A stretch of 64,000 bases of DNA from Rhodomicrobium sp. Az07 (GCF_018619475.1 NZ_JAHFZG010000008.1:62001-126000), one strand, 5' to 3'; shown: positions 45,922 to 55,720, counted from the first letter of the stretch. Made by a program: numbers and translations. Notes: generated by a model from the letters alone, not told the origin.

Positions 45922-46064
45922 CGCCATGATGGGAGGTCGGACCTTGACCACGCTGACCATACGCGACGAGACGACAGACGAATAAAAGCGGGCGGCGCAA
46001 TCGCGACGACTAACATGGCCGCGATCTACGCATAGATTAGGCGCGCCACCGGCCGACAAGGAAC

Positions 46065-46895
46065 ATGACAAACCTCTCGCCCGAAGAAATCGAGCGTTAC
46101 AAGCGCCATCTGCTCGTCAAGGACATAGGCGGACAGGGGCAGCAACGCCTCAAGGCGGCGCGCGTGCTGGTCGTGGGCGCGGGCGGGCTCGGCTCGCCTC
46201 TCCTGATGTATCTCGCGGCGGCGGGCGTCGGTGCGCTCGGTATCATCGACGACGACCGCGTTTCGCTCGGCAATCTTCAGCGGCAAATCGCCTATCGCAC
46301 CGACGACATCGGCGAGCCGAAGGCGGAGCGCGCGGCGGCGCTCGTGCGCGCGCTCAACCCGCATGTGGAAGTCGAGGCGATGCCGTTTCGCCTCACCGCC
46401 GAAAACGCGCTTTCCATCGTCTCGCGCTACGACATCGTGGCCGATGGCTCGGACAATTTCGCCACGCGCTATCTGGTGAATGACGCCTGCTATTTCGCGC
46501 GGAAGCCGCTCGTCTTCGCGGCGCTCGGCCAGATGGAAGGCTACGTCTCCACCTTTCGCGCCTTCGAGGCCGACGAGGCGGGGACGCCGCGCCCGAGCTA
46601 TCGCGACGTTTTCCCAGAGCCGCCCGCGCCGGGCGAAATCCCGAGTTGCGAGGAAGCGGGCGTGTTCGGCCCCGTGGCGGGCGTGATCGGCACTTTGCAG
46701 GCGGTGGAGGTGGTGAAGGCGATCCTCGGCCTCGAAGGCGCGCTCATCGGCAGGCTCCTGATCTACGATGCGCTCGCATGCCGGTTTCAGACCATCGCGC
46801 TGAAATGGGACCCGCAAAATCCGCTGACGGGGCTCGCGCCTTCCATCCGAGACCTGTCGGTTCACGCCGCCGCCGCATCCGGAAGGCTCGCGTGA
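46065..46895 (+). CDS. MoeB/ThiF/HesA-family E1-like adenylyltransferase
   Basis: Enzyme of 276 residues that activates the C-terminus of a ubiquitin-like sulfur carrier (MoaD or ThiS) with ATP. ATP-binding motif VLVVGAGGLGSPLLMYLAAAGVG, D-x-D-x-V-x-x-x-N-L-x-R (DDDRVSLGNLQRQI), and GSDNFATRYLVND are all present. The Cys pairs that hold zinc in E. coli MoeB are missing: the first site reads PSYRDVF and the second DPQNPLTG. A cysteine remains in PSCEEAGVFGP. No moaD or thiS is adjacent, so the partner is open. Confidence 0.88.
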   Translation: MTNLSPEEIERYKRHLLVKDIGGQGQQRLKAARVLVVGAGGLGSPLLMYLAAAGVGALGIIDDDRVSLGNLQRQIAYRTDDIGEPKAERAAALVRALNPHVEVEAMPFRLTAENALSIVSRYDIVADGSDNFATRYLVNDACYFARKPLVFAALGQMEGYVSTFRAFEADEAGTPRPSYRDVFPEPPAPGEIPSCEEAGVFGPVAGVIGTLQAVEVVKAILGLEGALIGRLLIYDALACRFQTIALKWDPQNPLTGLAPSIRDLSVHAAAASGRLA

Positions 46896-46997
46896 TCGCG
46901 AGACCCTCGCTGCCAAGTTTCCGTTAGAAGATGAACGGCCATACCTCACAAAGCGTGACGGCGAGCATTATATTCCCTCGGAGACTGGTTCGGTCAG

Positions 46998-47026
46998 AAC
47001 GACAGACCGGAAAACGGTCTCTCGTT
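46998..47026. repeat. Inverted repeat upstream of dps
   Basis: AACGA-C-AGACCG-GAAAA-CGGTCT-C-TCGTT gives 11 paired positions with one C/C mismatch and a five-base loop. It lies 141 bases before the dps start and 100 bases after the MoeB-like stop, without a T run. It may be a regulator site or an RNA hairpin. Confidence 0.45.
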
Positions 47027-47166
47027 GAGGGTTTGGAGACGGTTCAGTGATCAGCTCGATCAAGGCTGACCGGATACGGCTCCTGCGGATTTTCCAAACT
47101 GGTTCATCGGCATGAGTCAGGCGCTGGAGCCGCCTTTTCGATCTCATTCACCTGGAAGGACATCAT

Positions 47167-47649
47167 ATGAAACGCGCACCGCAAATCAACATCGGTATCC
47201 CCGAAGAACAGCGCGAGAAGATTGCGAACGGGTTGTCGCACCTTCTTGCCGATAGCTACAGCCTCTACCTCATGACGCACAATTTCCACTGGAATGTCAC
47301 GGGGCCGATGTTCAACACGCTCCACGTCATGTTCATGGAGCAATATACCGAGCAGTGGAACGCGCTCGACCTCATCGCGGAGCGCATCCGCGCGCTCGGC
47401 TTCCCGGCACCCGGCACCTATGCCGAGTTCGGCAAGCTGACATCGATCAAGGAAGTGGCGGGCGTGCCAAAGGCGCTCGACATGGTTCGCTACCTCGTCG
47501 ACGCGCAGGAGGCAACCGCCCGCACGGCCCGCGATCTGTTCCCGCTTCTCGAAGAGGCGAACGACCAGCCGACCGCCGATCTCCTGACACAGCGCCTCGA
47601 CGTTCACGAGAAGACCGCGTGGATGCTGCGTTCGCTGCTGGAAGAGTAG
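47167..47649 (+). CDS. dps: DNA-binding ferritin-like protein Dps
   Basis: Dodecameric iron-storage and DNA-protection protein, 160 residues. The ferroxidase ligands sit in [45 protein letters not shown], and the C-terminal [21 protein letters not shown] is typical. The N-terminus is short and carries only a few basic residues, so DNA binding cannot be judged. AAGGA precedes the ATG. A 29-base inverted repeat lies upstream. Confidence 0.94.
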   Translation: MKRAPQINIGIPEEQREKIANGLSHLLADSYSLYLMTHNFHWNVTGPMFNTLHVMFMEQYTEQWNALDLIAERIRALGFPAPGTYAEFGKLTSIKEVAGVPKALDMVRYLVDAQEATARTARDLFPLLEEANDQPTADLLTQRLDVHEKTAWMLRSLLEE

Positions 47650-47766
47650 TCGCGGATCGATTTTTCGGAGCGTGGGTCGCCTCACGCTCCGAAGCATCCT
47701 ACCTGTCGATTTTAAGAAAAAGTGTTATAAGTCTGCGTCTCGCCGCCTCTTGATCGTCGGAGACCG

Positions 47767-48636
47767 ATGCAGGTTCTTATCTCGATTTTCCGGGTTTCAG
47801 TCGCAGGCGCACTTGCCGGAGCGCTGACCGTTCTGACGCTGACGCTTTGGCCGGACCTCATCCGGCGCGGCGAAGAAAACCTTGTTCGCGTCCGTCTCGC
47901 CGTCTACGACGCCCAACGCCTTCTTTACGCGAAGCTTGGCTGGCCGCTTCCGGGCACGCCGGATCTTGGTCGGCTCGACGAACGGCTTGCTGAAAAGGGC
48001 GTCGCGCGGGGCGCGCCGGTCTTCATCCGCATCTTCAAGCGCGAGCGCGAACTCGAACTCTGGATGAAGAGCGGAGACCGTTTCGTCCTGTTCGCGTCCT
48101 ACCCTGTTTGCCGCTATTCGGGCGGACTTGGCCCCAAACTCCGCGAAGGCGACCGTCAGGCGCCCGAGGGATTCTATACGGTAGGGCGCAGCCAACTCAA
48201 TCCGAACAGCAGCTATCGCCGCTCCTTCAATCTCGGCTACCCGAATCTCTACGATGCCGCCAACGGCCGCACGGGTTCATTTCTCATGGTGCATGGCGCC
48301 TGCCTCTCCGTGGGTTGCTATGCCATGACCGACCCGGTGATCGATGAGATATGGGATCTCGTCACCGCTGCTCTCGATGGGAGGCAGAAACGCTTCAGCG
48401 TGCATATCTTTCCGTTCCGGATGACGGAGACGCAATTCGCCGTCCACAGTTCGGATCAATGGGACGGGTTCTGGCGAGACCTGAAGAGGGGGTACGATCT
48501 TTTCGAGGCGTCGCTCACGCCGCCGCAAATCGGCGTTTGCGCCAAGGCCTATGTTGCAAGAAGCGGGGCGCCGGGGAGTCTCGGCGATCTTGCCTTGGCG
48601 GAACGCTGTGACCGGGAAGCCAGTCAACGCCCGTGA
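47767..48636 (+). CDS. L,D-transpeptidase, YafK type
   Basis: YkuD-domain protein of 289 residues with an N-terminal membrane segment (about 10-28). The domain starts IRIFKRERELELWMKSGDRFVLFASYPVCRYSGGLGPKLREGDRQAPEGFYTV and has the catalytic motif HGACLSVGCYAMTD, the form found in YafK/DpaA-like proteins. These cut or form links between peptidoglycan and other molecules through the active-site cysteine. It is convergent with the RND gene. Confidence 0.88.
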   Translation: MQVLISIFRVSVAGALAGALTVLTLTLWPDLIRRGEENLVRVRLAVYDAQRLLYAKLGWPLPGTPDLGRLDERLAEKGVARGAPVFIRIFKRERELELWMKSGDRFVLFASYPVCRYSGGLGPKLREGDRQAPEGFYTVGRSQLNPNSSYRRSFNLGYPNLYDAANGRTGSFLMVHGACLSVGCYAMTDPVIDEIWDLVTAALDGRQKRFSVHIFPFRMTETQFAVHSSDQWDGFWRDLKRGYDLFEASLTPPQIGVCAKAYVARSGAPGSLGDLALAERCDREASQRP

Positions 48637-48678
48637 GCATGCTCACGCCTTGTCTCGTCCTGCAAGTTCAGGACCGCC

Positions 48679-51600
48679 CTACTCCGCGGCCTTGCGCGGC
48701 GGCTCGGGAAGGACATCGGCCATCTCGGGTTCCCGCGCCTCCTCGTCCGGCGTGGCCTCCGGCGGCGCTTTCGCGCCGCGCGTCAGCCGGCTTTGCAACT
48801 TGTCGAGATAGAGATAGATCACCGGCGTCGTGTAGAGCGTGAGGATCTGACTGAGAGCCAGACCGCCCACCATGGCGTAGCCGAGCGGCTGCCGCAGTTC
48901 CGAGCCGGAGCCGGTGCCGAGCATCAGGGGCACGCCGCCGAGCAGCGCCGCCGCCGTCGTCATCAGGATCGGGCGGAAGCGGAGCAGCGCCGCCTCGCGG
49001 ATCGACTCTTCCGCCGATAGCCCGCGTTGCCGCTCCGCCGTGATGGCAAAGTCCACCATCATGATGCCGTTCTTCTTCACGATGCCGATCAGCAGGATGA
49101 TGCCGATGATGCCGATCACCGACAGGTCGAAGCCGAACGCCATCAGCATGAGCAGCGCGCCGACGCCCGCCGAAGGCAGCGTCGACAGGATCGTGAGCGG
49201 GTGGATGAAGCTCTCGTAGAGCATGCCGAGGATGATGTAGACGGTGATGAGCGCGGCCAAAATCAGGATCGGCGTTGTGCGCAGCGAATCCTGAAAGGCC
49301 TGTGCATTGCCCTGGAAGCTGCCTATCAGCGTTTTCGGCGCGCCGATTTCCGCCATCGCCGCGTTCACGGCCACCACACCCTCGCCGAGCGAAACGCCGG
49401 GCTTCAGGTTGAAGAACACGGTCGCGGATGGAAACTGGCTCTGATGGGTAATCGACAGATAGCCCGTCTTGTCGGTGTCGAAAGTCACGAGCGTCGAGAG
49501 CGGCAGCATCTGCCCGGTATTTGGCGAGCGCACATAGAGACGGTTCAACACGTCCGGCTGCGTCTGAAGTTCCGGCAGGATTTCGAGCACCACATTGTAG
49601 GTGGAAAGCTGCGTGTAGTATTGCACAACCTGACGCTGGCCGAGCGCGCTGTTCAGCGTCGCGTCGATATGCTGGGGCGTGATGCCGTAAAGCGAGGCGC
49701 GGTCGCGGTCGATCCTCACCGAGAGTTGCGGCGCGTTGATCAGGAGATCGGTCGAGACGTCGGCGAGCGCGGGCAGAGTCTTGAGCTTCGCGACGATGCG
49801 CGGCGTCCACTCGTTCAGCTCTTCGAGGCTCGCGTCCTGAAGTGTATACTGGTAGAGCGCGCGCGATGCCCTCGCCCCGACAGTAATGTCCTGCGCGGGC
49901 GACAGGAACGCCGCCGCGCCCTGCACCTCGGCGAGCTTCGGGCGCAGCCTGTTTACGATATCGAGCGCTCCCGTCTGGCGCTCGCCCCACGGCTTCAGCC
50001 GAATGAAGATGCGGCCGGAGTTGAGCGTTGCTCCGGGCGATGAGCCGAGAAAAGAGGCGACAGTGGCGACGTCGGGATCTTCGGCGATGATGTCGGCCAG
50101 CGCGCGCTGACGCTTCACCATCTCGCCGAACGAGATGTCCTGCGGCGCGTCGGTGATCGCCACGAGGATGCCCGTATCCTGGACCGGGAAGAACCCCTTG
50201 GGGATGATGACAAACAGATAGATTGTCAATCCGAGGGTTGCGAAGAAGACCATGAGCGTGAACAGGCGGAAGCGCAGCGCCACGTCGAGCGTGCGCGCGT
50301 AACCCGCCTGAAGCGCCTCGAAAAAGCGGCTGATCGCGCGCGAGACGAGGCCCGGCCGCTGCTCGGCGTGCGGCGTCAGGTAGCGCGCGCAAAGCATCGG
50401 CGTGAGCGTCAGCGCCACGATGAGCGAAACCGCGATGGTTACGCTGACGGTCATCGCGAATTCATGCATCAGCCGCCCGATGATCCCGCCCATCAGCAGG
50501 AGCGGGATGAACACCGCGACGAGCGAAAGGCTGATCGACAACACGGTGAAGCCGATTTCGCTCGCGCCTTTCAGGGCGGCGCGGAACGGCGTCTCGCCGT
50601 TCTCGACGTGTCGGACGATGTTTTCGACGACAACGATGGCGTCATCCACCACGAAGCCGACCGCGATGACGAGCGCCATGAGCGAGAGATTGTCGAGGCT
50701 GAATCCCGCGACATACATCACCGCGAAGGTGCCGATCAGCGAGATCGGCACGATGGCGCTCGCGATCAGCGTGGCGCGGAGATCGCGCAGGAACAGGAGA
50801 ACGACAAGCACCACGAGCCCGATGGTGAGCGCGAGCGTGAACTCGACCTCGTGGACAGAGGCGCGGATGGTCTCCGTCCGGTCGTTCATGACTTTGATGT
50901 TGACGCCCGCCGGGATCACGCTCGCGAACCTTGGAAGCGCCGCCTTGATCGCGTCGACCGTCTCGATGACATTGGCGCCCGGTTGCTTGAAGACGACGAG
51001 CAGCACGGCGCGCTTGCCGTTGGCCCATGCGCCTGAAAGCGTGTTCTCCGGACCCGCAACGGCCCGCCCCACATCCGAGACGCGGATCGGTGCGCCCTTG
51101 CGATAGGCGAGGATGACCTTGTCGTAGTCTTCCGGCTTCACGATCTGGTCGTTCGCCGCGATGGTGAAGCTCTGTTCCACGCCCTGAACGGTACCCTTCG
51201 CGGCATCGGCGGTGATGGTGCCGAGCATGGCGCGCACGTCTTCCAGCGTCAGTCCGCGCGAGGCGAGCCGCTCCGGATCGACCTGCACGCGCACCGACGG
51301 CTTCTGCTGCCCGCCGATGATGATATTTGCGACGCCGCGAATTTGCGAAATCTGCTGCGCGAGGATATTTTCCGCCTGGTCGCTGACTTCGGTGATGGGC
51401 AGTGTGTCCGCCGTCACCGACAGGATGATGATGGGCGGATCGGCGGGATTGAACTTGCGATAGCTCGGCGGCGAACTGAGCGAGATGGGCAGCTTGCGAC
51501 CGGCGGCCGTGATCGCCGCCTGCACGTCCTGCGCCGCCGCGTCGATGCTGCGGTCCAGCTCGAACTGGATGTTGATTTGCGTATTGCCGAGCGTGCTCGT

Positions 51601-51846
51601 GGAAGTGAGCTGCGTCACGCCCGCGATCTGGCCGAACTGCTGTTCGAGCGGAGTGGCGACCGACGAAGCCATGGTCTGCGCCGACGCGCCCGGAAGCTGC
51701 GCCGAAACCTGGATCGTCGGGAAGTCCACCTGCGGGAGAGGCGCGACAGGCAAATAGAAGAACGCCGCCACGCCCGACAACACGATGGCCGCCATCATCA
51801 AAGTGGTCGCGACCGGGCGAAGAATGAAAGGCGTGGAAATGCTCAT
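48679..51846 (-). CDS. RND efflux transporter (MdtB/MdtC-like)
   Basis: Inner-membrane HAE1-family proton/drug antiporter of 1055 residues with 12 membrane helices and two large periplasmic loops. N-terminus MSISTPFILRPVATTLMMAAIVLSG and APLPQVDFPTIQVSAQLPGAS are typical of MdtB/MdtC. The proton-relay aspartates of helix 4 are in AVGFVVDDAIVVVENI. Its start overlaps the stop of the upstream fusion protein gene by four bases (ATGA). Only one transporter gene is present and no tolC-like outer-membrane gene, so the channel comes from elsewhere. Confidence 0.94.
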   Translation of the reverse strand: MSISTPFILRPVATTLMMAAIVLSGVAAFFYLPVAPLPQVDFPTIQVSAQLPGASAQTMASSVATPLEQQFGQIAGVTQLTSTSTLGNTQINIQFELDRSIDAAAQDVQAAITAAGRKLPISLSSPPSYRKFNPADPPIIILSVTADTLPITEVSDQAENILAQQISQIRGVANIIIGGQQKPSVRVQVDPERLASRGLTLEDVRAMLGTITADAAKGTVQGVEQSFTIAANDQIVKPEDYDKVILAYRKGAPIRVSDVGRAVAGPENTLSGAWANGKRAVLLVVFKQPGANVIETVDAIKAALPRFASVIPAGVNIKVMNDRTETIRASVHEVEFTLALTIGLVVLVVLLFLRDLRATLIASAIVPISLIGTFAVMYVAGFSLDNLSLMALVIAVGFVVDDAIVVVENIVRHVENGETPFRAALKGASEIGFTVLSISLSLVAVFIPLLLMGGIIGRLMHEFAMTVSVTIAVSLIVALTLTPMLCARYLTPHAEQRPGLVSRAISRFFEALQAGYARTLDVALRFRLFTLMVFFATLGLTIYLFVIIPKGFFPVQDTGILVAITDAPQDISFGEMVKRQRALADIIAEDPDVATVASFLGSSPGATLNSGRIFIRLKPWGERQTGALDIVNRLRPKLAEVQGAAAFLSPAQDITVGARASRALYQYTLQDASLEELNEWTPRIVAKLKTLPALADVSTDLLINAPQLSVRIDRDRASLYGITPQHIDATLNSALGQRQVVQYYTQLSTYNVVLEILPELQTQPDVLNRLYVRSPNTGQMLPLSTLVTFDTDKTGYLSITHQSQFPSATVFFNLKPGVSLGEGVVAVNAAMAEIGAPKTLIGSFQGNAQAFQDSLRTTPILILAALITVYIILGMLYESFIHPLTILSTLPSAGVGALLMLMAFGFDLSVIGIIGIILLIGIVKKNGIMMVDFAITAERQRGLSAEESIREAALLRFRPILMTTAAALLGGVPLMLGTGSGSELRQPLGYAMVGGLALSQILTLYTTPVIYLYLDKLQSRLTRGAKAPPEATPDEEAREPEMADVLPEPPRKAAE

Positions 51847-52991
51847 GTGCGGCCCGCTGCGTCGTTCGCGGCGACGGGCTTTGTCTTTTGCTCGATCTGG
51901 ATGCCGGGGCGGAGGCGATACTGGTTCGACACGATGACGACATCGCCTTCGGTCACGCCCTTGGCGATCACCGTTTCGTCTTCATGGCTCGGCCCGATTT
52001 CCACGGCGGCCATCTCGGCGCGCCCCTGAGGCGTGGCAACCCAGACGTAAAGGCCGTTCGGCCCGCGCTGGACCGCGGCGGAGGGCACGGTGACTGCGTT
52101 CCTGCGGATATCTGCCTCGACGAGGACGGGCGCATATTGGCCCGGCCACAGCGCATCGTTCTTGTTGTCGAACTTCGCCTTGAGGCGGATCGTGCCCGTC
52201 GTCTGATCGACCTTGTTGTCGATGACCGTGAGCTTGCCAGTCGCCACCGGCTTTTTCGCATCGTGATCGAGAGCGACCACCGAAACGGGCCCCGCCTTCT
52301 GCGCCTCGCGGATCAAAGGCAGCCTCGCCTCCGGCAGGGTGAAGACGAGCGAGATCGGATCGACCTGCGTCAGTTCCGCGATGAAGCTCTGGTCGCTTGC
52401 GCGGACGATATTGCCGACGTGAACCGCCGAGATGCCGATACGCCCGTCAAAGGGAGCGGCAATCGTGGTATAGCTGAGGTTGGTTTCAGCGGTTCGGATG
52501 GCGGCTTCGTCGGCCTGCACGAGCGCGCGTCCTATGCCGACTTTCGCGGTGAGCTGATCCACCGTCTGCTGCGAGGCGAAGCGCTGGGTCGAAAGCTGGA
52601 CACTGCGGCTGAGGTCTTTCTCGTCGGATGCGAGTTGAGCCTTGTCCTGCGCGAGCTTTGCCTTGGCCGAGTCGAGCGCCGCGCGGTAGAGGCGCGGATC
52701 GATGATGGCAAGCACGTCGCCCTTCTTGACGAATTGGCCTTCCGCGAAGTTGACCTTGTTGAGCGTGCCGTCGACCCGCGAGCGGATCTGCACGGTCTGG
52801 AAAGCTTCGACCGCGCCGATACCGGACAAGAGAACGGGCACGTCGCGGACGCGCGCGGGCACGGTGGAGACGACGACGGCGGCGGGCGCCGTCGCAGCCT
52901 TCATGGCGGATTTCGGCGAAGGTTCCGCCATCAGCGCGACGGCCGCCGCGAGGGCGAGAAGCGCAATGCCCACTAACACTTTACGAACCAT
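51843..52991 (-). CDS. RND membrane fusion protein (MdtA-like)
   Basis: Periplasmic adaptor of 382 residues. ATG at 52991 gives an N-terminal membrane anchor (MVRKVLVGIALLALAAAVALM). The lipoyl half-motifs IRSRVDGTLNKVNFAEGQFVKKGDVLAIID and NLSYTTIAAPFDGRIGISAVHVGNIV flank a helical hairpin, and TGKLTVIDNKVDQTTGTIRLKAKFDNKNDALWPGQYAPVLVE is characteristic of MdtA. Translationally coupled to the RND gene. The longer frame to 53075 lacks an anchor at its start. Confidence 0.92.
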   Translation of the reverse strand: MVRKVLVGIALLALAAAVALMAEPSPKSAMKAATAPAAVVVSTVPARVRDVPVLLSGIGAVEAFQTVQIRSRVDGTLNKVNFAEGQFVKKGDVLAIIDPRLYRAALDSAKAKLAQDKAQLASDEKDLSRSVQLSTQRFASQQTVDQLTAKVGIGRALVQADEAAIRTAETNLSYTTIAAPFDGRIGISAVHVGNIVRASDQSFIAELTQVDPISLVFTLPEARLPLIREAQKAGPVSVVALDHDAKKPVATGKLTVIDNKVDQTTGTIRLKAKFDNKNDALWPGQYAPVLVEADIRRNAVTVPSAAVQRGPNGLYVWVATPQGRAEMAAVEIGPSHEDETVIAKGVTEGDVVIVSNQYRLRPGIQIEQKTKPVAANDAAGRT

Positions 52992-53285
52992 CAAGAACCC
53001 ATGGATTTCCCTGACGCACGGATGCGCGAGGACGCTCTCGTCGGGGCAACGCGGCTGTCGGTTACCGCCACGCATCCCTTACGTTTGACACGCCCTCGCG
53101 TGAAACCCTGCGCATCCTGTAAACGATTGCTCTCGGCGCGATGTACCGAAATCAGCACGCCGGGATTTCCGTTTCCAGCGGTCCGGAGTATGCAGGAGAA
53201 AACCCAGCGCTAAAAGCAAAGTGCGGGGATAACAGGCAAGTCTTACCGTCTTTTAATCATTGCCGTCGAAGGGGGAAACGACGAA

Positions 53286-53828
53286 ATGCTGAGGGCAATC
53301 GCGGCCGATGCCGTGTACTGCGCCGCCATACTGGTGGAAAGCCTGGCGCTCCTGTCGATCCTGGAGGGCGCCTTTGGGCTCGCGTTCGGCGAGCTTTTCA
53401 TCCCGATTCTGAAAACGTGGCGCGACGCGACCGAGCCTTTCGTCGGCTTCGGGGCTGCCCTGTTTTCGTCGAGTCCACCGGTCTGGGTCGTCGACGCCGC
53501 CGCGATTTCGGGGGTGCTCTTCTTCCTGTTCTTCATCGGTCAGGCGCGCAAGGCAATCGCGCCCTTCGAAGACGGGACCTATCCGCCCGGCGCGGTGGTG
53601 ACACGTCAAGACGCCTTCATCGACGACGCGCTCCCGACGGTGCTTTGCGCGCTCGGCGCCGTGCTGTTCGCGCCGACGCTCCTGCCGCTGCTGACGCTGC
53701 CCGTCGCGCTCTGGCTGCTCGGCCGCAAGCTTGTCGGTCGCCCGGCGTGGTTTGCCGTTTCGAACGCATATTATGTGAATTGCGCGCTTCTGGCCTGCGT
53801 GGCGGCGGCAGGCTTCTGGTTCGGGTGA
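53286..53828 (+). CDS. Membrane protein of unknown function
   Basis: Protein of 180 residues with about five hydrophobic segments, the first covering residues 1-28 and the last ending CALLACVAAAGFWFG. A short soluble loop of about 25 residues lies in the middle (GQARKAIAPFEDGTYPPGAVVTRQDAFI). GGGGG about 11 bases before the ATG serves as ribosome site. No family recognised. Divergent from the RND operon and followed by a small exported protein gene. Confidence 0.65.
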   Translation: MLRAIAADAVYCAAILVESLALLSILEGAFGLAFGELFIPILKTWRDATEPFVGFGAALFSSSPPVWVVDAAAISGVLFFLFFIGQARKAIAPFEDGTYPPGAVVTRQDAFIDDALPTVLCALGAVLFAPTLLPLLTLPVALWLLGRKLVGRPAWFAVSNAYYVNCALLACVAAAGFWFG

Positions 53829-53936
53829 TAGTCCGGTCGGAAACGTAAATGGAGCCCGGTAATCTTCTTACGTAAATCCGGCGTCCACTTTTATGGCGCA
53901 TGCTGCAAGCCACACTGCCAACCGGGATTGAACGCC

Positions 53937-54287
53937 ATGAGAGCGTCACTTATGTTTTGCGCCGCCGCTTCGATGTTTCTCGCGGCCGAGGCCCAGTCTC
54001 TGCCGAGGTTCGATGCGCCCGCGACGGTCACATCCCCGATCCGCGTTTCAGACATCGGGCGCAGCTACGGGCGCGGCGACCTGTTCTCGAACTGGTGCGC
54101 CTATAATTGCTATCGCGTCAGCCCATGCGCGCAGGGCGGCTGCTACGGTCGATACCACTACAGCCAGTATCCCTACGACGAGGATCTGCCGTTCCGCTAT
54201 CGCTGGGATTCCGACGCGAGCATTCAGGACAACATCCTTGCGCGCCTCAATCCGGGGTATCTGCGGGCATTCGAGCGCCGCTATTGA
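53937..54287 (+). CDS. Small exported Tyr/Cys-containing protein
   Basis: Protein of 116 residues starting MRASLMFCAAASMFLAAEAQS, a likely signal peptide. The mature part carries four cysteines in NWCAYNCYRVSPCAQGGCYGRY and many tyrosines. ATG at 53937 is used; an in-frame TTG lies at 53928. Its cysteine/tyrosine block is loosely like the C-terminus of the Gly-rich exported protein at 11.4 kb. Function unknown. Confidence 0.65.
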   Translation: MRASLMFCAAASMFLAAEAQSLPRFDAPATVTSPIRVSDIGRSYGRGDLFSNWCAYNCYRVSPCAQGGCYGRYHYSQYPYDEDLPFRYRWDSDASIQDNILARLNPGYLRAFERRY

Positions 54288-54303
54288 GAGGCCGACGCGC
54301 GCC

Positions 54304-54332
54304 CGCGAGACCGGGTTACGTCCGGCCTCGCG
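54304..54332. terminator. Hairpin between the exported protein gene and metY
   Basis: CGCGAG-A-CCGG-GTTACGT-CCGG-C-CTCGCG forms a 10-bp stem with one mismatch and a seven-base loop, between convergent stop codons at 54287 and 54351. No T run follows on either strand. Confidence 0.4.
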
Positions 54333-54350
54333 AGATACGCCGCGCGAACA

Positions 54351-55634
54351 CTACTGCTCGGCAAGCGCCTGTTCGAGGTCGGCGACGATGTCCGCCGCGT
54401 CCTCGATGCCGATGGAGAGGCGCACGGTGTCGTCGCCCGCGCCCGCCGCTTCGCGCTGCTCCGGCGTGAGCTGCGAATGGGTCGTGGAGGCCGGGTGAAT
54501 GATGAGGCTTCGCACGTCGCCGATATTGGCGAGAAGCGAGAACAGCTTCACGTTCGCGATGAGATTGACGCCAGCCTCATAACCGCCCTTCAGCCCGAAG
54601 GTGAACACTGCGCCTGCGCCCTTCGGCGTGAGCCGCTGGGCCAGCTCATAATAGCGGTTGCCCGGCAGGCCCGCATAGTTGACCCACGCGACCTTCGGAT
54701 GCTTCTCGAGCCACTCGGCGACCTTCAGCGCATTTTGCACATGACGCTCGATGCGAATGGGAAGCGTTTCGATGCCATTCAGGATCAGGAAGGCGTTGAA
54801 CGGTGAAATGGCGGGGCCGAGATCGCGGAGGCTCAACACGCGCGCGGCGATAGCGAACGCGAAGTTGCCGAAAGTCTCACCGATGTTGAGGCCGTGATAG
54901 GACGGGTTCGGCTCCGTAATCGCGGGATAGCGCCCGCTTTGGAGCCAGTCGAACGTGCCGCTGTCGATGATGGCGCCACCGAGCGAATTGCCCTGACCGC
55001 CGAGGAACTTGGTGAGCGAATGCACGACGATGTCTGCGCCGTGCTCCTTCGGGCGGAAGAGATAGGGCGTCGCGAGGGTGTTGTCGACGATGAGGGGCAC
55101 GCCTGCTTTCCGGGCGACCGCCGCAATCGCGGGCACATCGATGACGATGCCGCCGGGGTTCGCGATGGACTCGACAAAGATGGCTTTCGTCTTCGGTGTG
55201 ACGGCAGCCTCGAAGCTCGCCGGGTCGTCGCCGTCGGCCCAAACCACGTTCCAACCGAACTTCTTGAAGGCGTTGTTGAACTGGTTGATGGAACCGCCAT
55301 AAAGCTGACGCGCGGCGATGAACTCGTCGCCCGGCTCAAGCAGCACGTGGAAGACGAGAAACTGAGCGGCGTGACCCGACGCGACCGCGAGCGCCGCCGT
55401 GCCGCCTTCGAGCGCTGCGAGGCGCGCTTCGAGCACGGCTTGCGTCGGGTTGTTCATGCGCGTGTAGATGTTGCCGAACGCCTGAAGGCCGAACAGGGCG
55501 GCGGCATGCTCGGCGTTATCGAACACATAGGATGCTGTCTGGTAGATGGGCGTGATGCGCGCGCCGGTGGCGGGGTCGGGTTGTGCGCCAGCATGGATGG
55601 AAAGGGTTGCAAAGCCGGGTGTCGTGTCGGTCAT
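54351..55634 (-). CDS. metY: O-acetylhomoserine sulfhydrylase MetY
   Basis: PLP enzyme of 427 residues that makes homocysteine from O-acetylhomoserine and sulfide in methionine synthesis. N-terminus FATLSIHAGAQPDPATGARITPIYQTASYVF, PLP-site ISSLTK-type sequence VVHSLTKFLGGQGNSLGG (Lys), and RSLIIHPASTTHSQLTPEQREAAG agree with the Cys/Met metabolism family, MetY branch. ATG at 55634 follows AGGATGA; a TTG lies one codon upstream. A hairpin in the leader may regulate it. Confidence 0.94.
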   Translation of the reverse strand: MTDTTPGFATLSIHAGAQPDPATGARITPIYQTASYVFDNAEHAAALFGLQAFGNIYTRMNNPTQAVLEARLAALEGGTAALAVASGHAAQFLVFHVLLEPGDEFIAARQLYGGSINQFNNAFKKFGWNVVWADGDDPASFEAAVTPKTKAIFVESIANPGGIVIDVPAIAAVARKAGVPLIVDNTLATPYLFRPKEHGADIVVHSLTKFLGGQGNSLGGAIIDSGTFDWLQSGRYPAITEPNPSYHGLNIGETFGNFAFAIAARVLSLRDLGPAISPFNAFLILNGIETLPIRIERHVQNALKVAEWLEKHPKVAWVNYAGLPGNRYYELAQRLTPKGAGAVFTFGLKGGYEAGVNLIANVKLFSLLANIGDVRSLIIHPASTTHSQLTPEQREAAGAGDDTVRLSIGIEDAADIVADLEQALAEQ

Positions 55635-55691
55635 CAATCATCCTCCGTTTGGGGAGATTCAACCGCCGATCCCACATGAAAGCAATCATTT

Positions 55692-55720
55692 TTCGCGCTG
55701 TAAGGCAAAGCTCGCGCGAA
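55692..55720 (-). promoter_or_regulatory. Leader hairpin upstream of metY (possible S-box-type riboswitch)
   Basis: On the minus strand TTCGCGC and GCGCGAA form a perfect 7-bp stem around a 15-base loop, ending about 58 bases before the metY start. Alphaproteobacterial metY genes often carry SAM-II riboswitches, which are a short stem with a large loop forming a pseudoknot with the sequence just downstream. I could not match the conserved SAM-II core by eye, so only the hairpin is certain. Confidence 0.35.
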
